A DNA stretch of 12,102 nucleotides from F23-B02 sp045642545 (GTDB lineage: Bacteria > Bacillota > Clostridia > Oscillospirales > Oscillospiraceae). The position numbers were made by a program, and so were the translations under genes. How positions within the stretch are numbered: position 1 is the first letter of the stretch; every line of letters starts with the position of its first letter. The notes under the pieces were generated by a model. The model saw only the letters and a program-made list of their open reading frames with translations. It searched no databases and was not told the DNA's origin. The stretch is taken from contig JAZUJB010000074.1 in assembly GCA_045642545.1 (NCBI GenBank), forward strand, positions 1 to 12,102, written 5' to 3'. Of this stretch, positions 7,636 through 12,102 are shown in pieces.

Positions 7636-7663
7636 TTGAAAAACTTAAAAAATTTGATATAAT
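7636..7663 (+). promoter_or_regulatory. Promoter for plsY, with extended -10
   Basis: TTGAAA (7636-7641) and a perfect TATAAT (7658-7663) are 16 bases apart. TG at 7655-7656 forms an extended -10 (TGATATAAT). Transcription would start near 7670, giving a leader of about 30 bases. Confidence 0.75.
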
Positions 7664-7699
7664 ATACTTAAAATATTTTGAGTATGTGAGGTCGTGCTA

Positions 7700-8290
7700 A
7701 TGAAATATTTTGTTGTAGCGCTAATAGCCTACCTGCTCGGCTCATTCTGTGCATCAATACCCCTTTCTAAGCGCGTTTACGGCGAGGATGTCAGAAGCAA
7801 GGGCAGCGGAAACGCAGGTGCAACCAATGTCGCCCGTGTGTACGGAATTAAAGCGGGGCTTATCACGCTTGCGCTTGATATGACCAAAACGGTAATAGCA
7901 ATGCTTTTGGGCTACTGGCTTTGCGGAGATTTGGGCAAGGCAATAGGCGGCACGCTTTGCATAATCGGCCACTGTTTTCCGGCTTACTTCGGCTTTAAGG
8001 GAGGAAAAGGCGTTTCGGTCGGCGCGGCGCTTGGTTTAATGACTGGATTTCCCGAGTTTTGCGTTATAATGACTGTGTTCCTGATTACGGCGTTTGTCGG
8101 CCGCAAGGTATCGCTAGGCTCAATGCTTGCGGCAATTTCGCTGCCGATAGCCTCTGCCGTTTTCGGAGCCAGCACCGAGCTTCTGCTGATGAATACATTT
8201 GCGGCAATTCTTGTGGTTGTAATGCACAGAGAAAATATCAAGAGGCTTATAAACGGTACGGAAGGGGACTTCAAGCCGAAAAGGTCATAG
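7700..8290 (+). CDS. plsY: Acyl-phosphate:glycerol-3-phosphate acyltransferase PlsY
   Basis: This 196-residue membrane protein has the standard PlsY length and all three family motifs: GSGNAGATNVARVYG (about 36-50), the glycerol-phosphate loop GKGVSVGAALG (about 103-113) and the C-terminal HRENIKRLINGTE. PlsY transfers an acyl group from acyl-phosphate to glycerol-3-phosphate, the first committed step of phospholipid synthesis in most Gram-positive bacteria. About five to seven membrane segments are visible. A GTG at 7694 is in frame, but it lies only 1-2 bases from the GAGGT ribosome site (7688-7692); the ATG at 7700 has normal spacing and is preferred. It has its own promoter. No clear terminator follows, so some transcripts may run into the next small gene. 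Confidence 0.95.
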   Translation: MKYFVVALIAYLLGSFCASIPLSKRVYGEDVRSKGSGNAGATNVARVYGIKAGLITLALDMTKTVIAMLLGYWLCGDLGKAIGGTLCIIGHCFPAYFGFKGGKGVSVGAALGLMTGFPEFCVIMTVFLITAFVGRKVSLGSMLAAISLPIASAVFGASTELLLMNTFAAILVVVMHRENIKRLINGTEGDFKPKRS

Positions 8291-8354
8291 TTGAGAAAAA
8301 AATATACTGAATTTGTATAAAATGGAGAAAATATCTCAAAGGATTGTTTGTGCC

Positions 8355-8383
8355 TTGACAAATTAATCACCAGAGTTTAACAT
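8355..8383 (+). promoter_or_regulatory. Promoter for the 77-residue gene
   Basis: TTGACA (8355-8360) is a perfect -35 box; TAACAT (8378-8383) is a fair -10 box with 17-base spacing. Transcription would start near 8390, about 60 bases before the ATG. The imperfect direct repeats TAATCACCAG (8364-8373) and TAATCACTGG (8389-8398) flank the -10. A small hairpin (8397-8415) could form early in the leader. Confidence 0.65.
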
Positions 8384-8448
8384 ATAGATAATCACTGGTA
8401 GTCTTAATGATTACCAAAACAAAAATCTATTTTTAAAGGAGAAATACC

Positions 8449-8682
8449 ATGCCTCAGTTTAAGGACATAAACGGCAAGCAGTTCATCGAAGATTACAACG
8501 GCGTAGAGCTTTTCAAGGAATTCACCCCCAAGCTCGCAAAGCTCCCCAAGCTGACCTTCAAGCTTTACTACAACACCATGACCCCCGAAGTCGTTGAGAA
8601 GTGCATCAAGCTCGGCCGCTGCACTGCAGACGAAGCAGCAGCACTCGAGAAGGCATTCAACGAGCGCTACGGCGATAAGTAA
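8449..8682 (+). CDS. Unrecognised small soluble protein, 77 residues
   Basis: I do not recognise this protein. It is a convincing gene: a strong ribosome site, AAAGGAG, lies 7 bases before the ATG, a promoter lies upstream and a strong terminator 18 bases downstream. Codon use is highly biased (CTC, AAG, CCC, GGC, TAC), like the Fe-S flavoprotein and the symporter and unlike the minus-strand genes. This suggests high expression. It has no signal peptide or membrane segment and about equal numbers of acidic and basic residues. The first half is rich in Lys, Phe and Tyr (KLAKLPKLTFKLYYN, 28-42). The second half, TPEVVEKCIKLGRCTADEAAALEKAFNERYG (45-75 region), should form two helices and holds two cysteines, C52 and C58. 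A role cannot be assigned; neighbours plsY and the symporter are separate units. Confidence 0.85.
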   Translation: MPQFKDINGKQFIEDYNGVELFKEFTPKLAKLPKLTFKLYYNTMTPEVVEKCIKLGRCTADEAAALEKAFNERYGDK

Positions 8683-8700
8683 TTAGATATTAGATACTTA

Positions 8701-8736
8701 AAAAAGCCCAATCTAAGGATTGGGCTTTTTCTTTTT
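8701..8736 (+). terminator. Intrinsic terminator of the 77-residue gene
   Basis: Arms 8701-8713 and 8718-8730 pair perfectly over 13 bp around loop TAAG. The T-rich stretch continues to 8736. It should also work on the minus strand, where the A run becomes U. Confidence 0.93.
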
Positions 8737-8741
8737 GAACG

Positions 8742-8769
8742 ATTGCAGTGTACGAGCGCTGCAATTTTT
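8742..8769 (+). other. Second terminator-like hairpin
   Basis: ATTGCAGTGT (8742-8751) pairs with GCGCTGCAAT (8756-8765), using two G-U pairs, around loop ACGA. Four further T's and then a T-rich stretch follow. It could be a backup terminator or the remains of a regulatory RNA. It lies 5 bases after the main terminator's T tract. Confidence 0.45.
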
Positions 8770-8781
8770 ATTGCTTTTTTC

Positions 8782-8918
8782 GCGGATTTGCTGAGCTATA
8801 AAGCGGATTTTGCAAGTTTGCTGCGATGATTTTTGCGTTTTTATTAAATTTTGCTCTAAAAATGCTGATATTATGAATAAAAAACGAAATTTTTGCATAT
8901 TTGGTATTGCAATTTTGC
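8782..8918 (+). repeat. TTTGC repeat array upstream of the symporter promoter
   Basis: The 250-base AT-rich gap ahead of the symporter has no convincing gene. It holds seven TTTGC copies, all on the plus strand, starting at 8787, 8809, 8817, 8832, 8850, 8892 and 8914. Most steps are near 21 or 42 bases. The octamer GCGGATTT is exactly repeated at 8782 and 8803. This may be a regulator-binding array or curved DNA; no binding protein is shown. Confidence 0.5.
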
Positions 8919-8935
8919 GACTTTGTTAATATAAT
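8907..8935 (+). promoter_or_regulatory. Promoter for the AGCS symporter gene
   Basis: TTGCAA (8907-8912) and a perfect TATAAT (8930-8935) are 17 bases apart. The -35 lies within the perfect palindrome ATTGCAAT (8906-8913). The transcript would start near 8942 with a 7-bp hairpin (8941-8947 with 8952-8958), which might protect the 5' end. No glycine-riboswitch-like structure was recognised in the roughly 45-base leader. Confidence 0.75.
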
Positions 8936-8987
8936 ATTAACATCATTTTTTAATGGTGAAAAATTTAATTAGGAAAGAGAGACACAA

Positions 8988-10436
8988 ATGATCGACGGAA
9001 TCCATAATGCGATTAACGCAGTCAGCGGCATTCTCTACAAGCCGTACATTGTTCCTCTGTTTCTCATCGTTGCAGGTCTGTACTTCACAATCCGCAGCGG
9101 TCTGATGCAGATTAGCCTTTTTGGCGAGTCCATAAAGGTAGTTAGCGAGAAGCCCAAAGAGAAGAACGGTATCTCCTCCTTTGGCGCACTCATGGTATCC
9201 ACCGCATCCCGCGTAGGTACCGGTAACATCATCGGCGTTTCCACCGCTATTATCCTTGGCGGCGCAGGCGCTATCTTCTGGATGTGGATCACCGCAATTC
9301 TCGGCGGCGCTTCTGCATTCGTAGAGTCCACCCTCGCACAGATTTACAAGAAGCGCGATAAAGACGGCAGCTACTACGGCGGTCCTTCCTACTACATGCA
9401 GGACGCTCTCAAGCAGCGCTGGCTCGGCGTTATCTTCGCAATCATCCTCATCCTCACCTATGCAGTCGGCTACAATATGCTGGCATCCTACAATACCCAG
9501 ACAACCTTCAACGCTTTCAGCTTCTATGATGCTGATGTAACTCCTTACATCATCGGCGGCGTTCTGGCAGTTCTCTTCGGTATCTGCGTACTCGGCGGCG
9601 GCAAGCGCCTCACCAAGGTTACCGGTGTTCTGGTTCCCATCATGGGCGTTATCTATGTTGTTGTATCCCTTATCATTCTCTTCATCAACATCAAGTTCGT
9701 CCCCGCAATGTTCAAGGCAATCTTTGTCAGCGCATTTGACTTCAAGGCAATCTTCGGCGGCTTCACCGGCTCCTGCATCATGTGGGGTATCAAGCGCGGT
9801 CTGTACTCCAACGAAGCAGGTATGGGTTCTGCTCCTAACGCAGCAGCAACCGCAGATGTATCTCATCCTGCAAAGCAGGGCCTTGTTCAGATGCTCTCCG
9901 TATTCATCGACACTCTGCTCATCTGCACCGCAACCGCATTCATGTGCCTGCTTGGCCAGATTAAGGCCGGCGGCATTGATATGAGCGCATACATCGATGC
10001 AGAAGGCAGCGCACTTGCAGCAGGCTTTGTTCAGGACTCCATTGCTTCCACCATTGGCAATGCAGGCCCCATCTTCATCGCAGTTGCACTTACTCTGTTC
10101 GCATTCACCACTCTTATCGGTAACTACTACTACTGCGAAGGCTGCCTGAAGTTCATCATGAAGCGCAGCCCCAGCAAGGCATTCATTACCTGCTTCCGCC
10201 TCGTAGCAATCGCACTCGTATTCGCTGGTGCTATCCTCAGCGCAGGCTTTGTATGGGATACCGCAGATATGCTCCAGGGTCTCATGGTAGTAATCAATGT
10301 TCCCGTAATCATCATCCTTGCTCGTCCTGCATTTGCAGCCCTTAAGGACTACAAGAAGCAGCGCAAGGAAGGCAAGAATCCTGAATTCAAGGCAAACTCT
10401 ATCGGCCTCGACGGCAAGACTGAGTGCTGGGAGTAA
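8988..10436 (+). CDS. Alanine/glycine:cation symporter (AGCS family)
   Basis: This 482-residue membrane protein has the length and motifs of AlsT/DagA-type AGCS carriers and about 11 membrane segments. The substrate-site motif SRVGTGNIIGV (74-84) is followed by GGAGAIFWMW. The family segment NEAGMGSAPNAAATADVSHP (about 274-293) is intact. These carriers import alanine or glycine together with Na+ or H+. An AGGA/GAGAGA ribosome site precedes the ATG. The gene is monocistronic, with its own promoter and a terminator. Its codon use is strongly biased, as expected for a heavily expressed carrier. The converging GntR regulator is a possible controller. The exact amino acid cannot be told from sequence alone. 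Confidence 0.94.
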   Translation: MIDGIHNAINAVSGILYKPYIVPLFLIVAGLYFTIRSGLMQISLFGESIKVVSEKPKEKNGISSFGALMVSTASRVGTGNIIGVSTAIILGGAGAIFWMWITAILGGASAFVESTLAQIYKKRDKDGSYYGGPSYYMQDALKQRWLGVIFAIILILTYAVGYNMLASYNTQTTFNAFSFYDADVTPYIIGGVLAVLFGICVLGGGKRLTKVTGVLVPIMGVIYVVVSLIILFINIKFVPAMFKAIFVSAFDFKAIFGGFTGSCIMWGIKRGLYSNEAGMGSAPNAAATADVSHPAKQGLVQMLSVFIDTLLICTATAFMCLLGQIKAGGIDMSAYIDAEGSALAAGFVQDSIASTIGNAGPIFIAVALTLFAFTTLIGNYYYCEGCLKFIMKRSPSKAFITCFRLVAIALVFAGAILSAGFVWDTADMLQGLMVVINVPVIIILARPAFAALKDYKKQRKEGKNPEFKANSIGLDGKTECWE

Positions 10437-10448
10437 TTAATTCCAAAT

Positions 10449-10481
10449 AAAAAAGCGAGGCTCATTGAGCCTCTCTTTTTT
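10449..10481. terminator. Bidirectional terminator between symporter and GntR genes
   Basis: Arms 10449-10463 and 10467-10481 pair over 15 positions with one C-T mismatch (10456/10474) around loop ATT. A runs on the left and T runs on the right allow termination in both directions. Confidence 0.88.
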
Positions 10482-10487
10482 ATTATC

Positions 10488-11225
10488 TTATTTCTTTCTT
10501 GGTGTTCTTACGCTTGCGAAGGGGTCGGAGCCGCCGCCGGAGAACATAGTGAAGTTCAGGCTGGAGGTTACATGGTCACTCATAGCCTGTCTTGCAAGCT
10601 CGGGAATGTGCATCTTAATTGCAGAAACGATAGCAGCGTGGTTGTAGATAACACTGGAGGACCAGGGGTTTTCCTCGGCACTGCTGATGAACTTAATCAT
10701 TGATGACTGATACATAGTCAGATTGGGAAGAAGCATCTCGTAGCACTTCTGAATGTAGCGGTTGCCGCAGGACTCAACAATAAGGCTATGGAAGGGCATG
10801 TCGGTAGCAATCATACCATCATAATCCTTTTTGATTACGCAATCAGTAAACTCATCTGCAAGCTTCTCAAGCTTTGCAACTGTCTGAGCATCGGCGCGCT
10901 CAGTGCAAAGAGCAGCCGCCTCGCATTCAATGGCAGCGCGAACATCGTACAGGTCGATCATATCGCTCAGACTGAGGTCGATTACAAAGTAACCGCTTGT
11001 GTCGGGCTTGGAAATGACAAAGCCCTGCTCGCACAGGTTCATAATTGCTTCGGCAACGGGGGTACGGGAAATGCCTAAATTAGAAGCAATGTTGTTTACA
11101 TTAAGCTTTGTTCCCGGTGCAATCTTCAAAGATACGATTTCATCGTAGAGCATTTGAGAAACAACATCACGAAGCTTTGTGCTGTTGCTGTTTTCAAGGT
11201 ACATTTGGAATTGCGTGCGGTTCAT
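10488..11225 (-). CDS. GntR-family transcriptional regulator with FCD domain
   Basis: The protein has 245 residues from the ATG at 11225. That start has GGAGG six bases upstream; an in-frame ATG at 11282 would add 19 residues, has no ribosome site and falls on the promoter. The N-terminal winged helix-turn-helix (about 20-80) contains NNIASNLGISRTPVAEAI (44-61), the typical GntR recognition region. The C-terminal all-helical FCD domain shows the family metal/ligand set: D142-x3-H146, H196 and H218. FCD regulators usually bind small organic or amino acids and often repress neighbouring uptake or catabolic genes. It converges on the symporter gene and lies downstream of a separate GltA-type gene. 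The N-terminal 15 residues before the winged helix are Asn/Ser/Gln-rich. The effector is unknown. Confidence 0.92.
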   Translation of the reverse strand: MNRTQFQMYLENSNSTKLRDVVSQMLYDEIVSLKIAPGTKLNVNNIASNLGISRTPVAEAIMNLCEQGFVISKPDTSGYFVIDLSLSDMIDLYDVRAAIECEAAALCTERADAQTVAKLEKLADEFTDCVIKKDYDGMIATDMPFHSLIVESCGNRYIQKCYEMLLPNLTMYQSSMIKFISSAEENPWSSSVIYNHAAIVSAIKMHIPELARQAMSDHVTSSLNFTMFSGGGSDPFASVRTPRKK

Positions 11226-11280
11226 GGAAATCCTCCGATGATGATTTTGGTGCAAAAATATTGATAACTCAGATAATTGC

Positions 11281-11309
11281 ATTATATTTACTGAAAGATT
11301 TTACAACAA
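11281..11309 (-). promoter_or_regulatory. Promoter for the GntR regulator gene
   Basis: On the minus strand TTGTTG (11309-11304) and a perfect TATAAT (11286-11281) are 17 bases apart. Transcription would start near 11274, about 49 bases before the ATG. The -35 overlaps one CAAATCAG repeat, which fits autoregulation. Confidence 0.65.
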
Positions 11310-11380
11310 ATCAGATGAAAAATCAATACAAATCAGCGCAAATAATTACTTGGGTTATATTTTTTGAAATCAAATATCAG
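11307..11380. repeat. CAAATCAG repeats at and upstream of the GntR promoter
   Basis: CAAATCAG occurs exactly at 11307-11314 and 11329-11336. A looser copy, CAAATATCAG, lies at 11371-11380. Steps are 22 and 42 bases, near two and four helical turns. The rest of the 271-base gap between the GntR gene and the GltA-type gene is AT-rich and has no gene. It also holds an inverted repeat, CGCAAT (11410-11415) with ATTGCG (11426-11431). Confidence 0.45.
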
Positions 11381-11448
11381 CAAATTTTATTAAAACTCAA
11401 ATAATAATCCGCAATCCAAATGCAAATTGCGTGATAATAATCTGCATT

Positions 11449-11481
11449 AAAAAAGACTCCTTCAAAAGAAGGAGCCTTTTT
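11449..11481 (-). terminator. Intrinsic terminator of the GltA-type gene
   Basis: Arms 11449-11463 and 11468-11481, with one wobble pair, form a hairpin with a 4-base loop. On the minus strand a U tract of about six bases follows. It separates the flavoprotein gene from the GntR gene. Confidence 0.9.
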
Positions 11482-11496
11482 ATATGTTGAAGCGAA

Positions 11497-12102
11497 TTAG
11501 TTCTTGCTCTTGATGTACTCGTCGATGCCCTTTGCGCCTGCTTTGCCTGCGCCCATAGCAAGGATAACGGTAGCTGCGCCGGTAACAGCGTCGCCGCCTG
11601 CGAATACGCCCTCGCGAGAGGTCTGACCGACTTCGTTGGCCACGATGCCGCCCTTCTTGGTGAAGGTGAGGCCGCCGGTGGTGTTGCGAATCAGGGGGTT
11701 GGGGCTGGTGCCGATTGCGATGATGACGGTGTCAACATCGAGAACCCAGTTGCTGCCCTCAACGGGAACGGGCTTTCTGCGACCCTTTTCGTCGGGCTCG
11801 CCGAGCTCCTGTCTTACTAGCTCGATGCCGGTGACATTGCCGTTTTCGTCGCCGATGATAGCAACAGGATTGTTGAGGAGGTTGAACTCAATGCCTTCTG
11901 CCTCTGCGTGCTCGACTTCTTCCTTACGGGCGGGAAGCTCGTCCTTGCCGCGGCGGTAGGTGATGTAAACATGCTCTGCGCCGAGACGCTTTGCAACGCG
12001 GGATGCGTCCATTGCAACATTGCCTGCGCCGACAACTGCAACGCGGTTGAAGTGCTTGATGGGTGTGTCGTAGTCATCGCGGTAAGCCTTCATGAGGTTT
12101 AC
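11497..12102 (-). CDS. gltA: NADPH-dependent glutamate synthase small-subunit-like protein GltA/NfnB (5' partial)
   Basis: The frame is open to the window edge, so only the last 201 residues of a protein normally near 460 are seen. They begin VNLMKAYRDDYDTPI, a segment typical just before the second nucleotide-binding domain. VAVVGAGNVAMDASRVAKRLG is the NADPH Rossmann motif, and YRRGKDELPAR includes the NADP-phosphate-binding arginines. The FAD-closing motif GVFAGGDAVTGAATVILAMGAGK lies near the C-terminus. This matches homotetrameric GltA and its near relatives NfnB/SudA, the NADPH side of the electron-bifurcating ferredoxin:NADP transhydrogenase of clostridia. It is the last gene of its unit, ending in a terminator, as nfnB would be after nfnA; the nfnA partner would lie beyond the right edge. 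It is a different branch from the flavoprotein at the left edge, lacking a C-terminal ferredoxin domain. Confidence 0.88.
   Translation of the reverse strand, partial: VNLMKAYRDDYDTPIKHFNRVAVVGAGNVAMDASRVAKRLGAEHVYITYRRGKDELPARKEEVEHAEAEGIEFNLLNNPVAIIGDENGNVTGIELVRQELGEPDEKGRRKPVPVEGSNWVLDVDTVIIAIGTSPNPLIRNTTGGLTFTKKGGIVANEVGQTSREGVFAGGDAVTGAATVILAMGAGKAGAKGIDEYIKSKN

Noticed and set aside
7694..7699. GTG start for plsY, two codons upstream
   Set aside because: It lies only 1-2 bases from the GAGGT ribosome site; the ATG at 7700 has normal spacing.
8713..8898. A 61-residue minus-strand frame in the AT-rich gap
   Set aside because: No ribosome site precedes it, its C-terminus is encoded by the terminator hairpin, and its composition (Lys, Gln, Ser) follows from AT-rich DNA.
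8936..8987. A glycine riboswitch controlling the AGCS symporter
   Set aside because: The leader after the predicted start is only about 45 bases, and no paired glycine-riboswitch core was recognised there or in the AT-rich gap.
8943..9866. A 307-residue open frame antisense to the symporter gene
   Set aside because: It mirrors the strong codon bias of the symporter gene, is full of Cys, Asp and Ala in no known pattern, and ends in the symporter's leader.
11226..11282. Upstream ATG adding 19 residues to the GntR regulator
   Set aside because: The ATG at 11225 has GGAGG at good spacing, and the upstream ATG falls on the predicted promoter.
1..12102. CRISPR array, insertion sequence, prophage, tRNA or rRNA
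   Set aside because: No regularly spaced long repeats, transposase or integrase motifs, or tRNA/rRNA-like sequences were seen on either strand by eye.

Overview
The window looks like chromosome of an anaerobic, low-to-mid GC Firmicute, most likely a gut-type clostridium (Oscillospiraceae/Ruminococcaceae-like). The evidence is indirect: Fe-S flavoproteins of the glutamate-synthase small-subunit family, an orphan-looking HypA, Gram-positive Shine-Dalgarno sequences, frequent intrinsic terminators, a BcrA-type ABC pair, a lipoprotein M3 peptidase, PlsY and an AGCS symporter. No phage, transposon, CRISPR array, tRNA or rRNA was seen. Both window edges cut through genes.

Layout. 1-2000 (+): the 3' part of a GltD-like FAD/Fe-S oxidoreductase followed by hypA, closed by a bidirectional terminator. 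2014-3661 (-): a two-gene ABC exporter (ATPase with a TTG start, then permease). 3756-4442 (+): trmO, divergent from the ABC pair and convergent with the next operon. 4439-7486 (-): an M3-family zinc metallopeptidase lipoprotein followed by a MATE exporter. 7700-8290 (+): plsY. 8449-8682 (+): an unrecognised 77-residue protein with its own promoter and terminator. 8988-10436 (+): an AGCS alanine/glycine:cation symporter behind an AT-rich control region. 10488-11225 (-): a GntR/FCD regulator. 11497-12102 (-): the C-terminal part of a GltA/NfnB-type NADPH flavoprotein.

How the genes may work together. The two edge genes both belong to the glutamate-synthase small-subunit flavoprotein family and probably serve NADPH/ferredoxin electron traffic in fermentation; hypA next to the first suggests a hydrogenase link upstream of the window. 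The GntR regulator converges on the symporter gene and is a candidate regulator of amino-acid uptake, but the sequence does not prove this. The remaining genes are housekeeping (plsY, trmO) or envelope/export functions.

The most unusual items are: (1) an 18-bp perfect inverted repeat that forms the shared terminator of trmO and the MATE gene and encodes the same C-terminal peptide, IKKAEA, on both strands, with stop codons overlapping by 4 bp; (2) the unknown 77-residue gene, whose codon use resembles the window's most biased genes; (3) repeat arrays with about two-helical-turn spacing upstream of the symporter and GntR genes. I do not see a clear new multi-gene defence or metabolic system.
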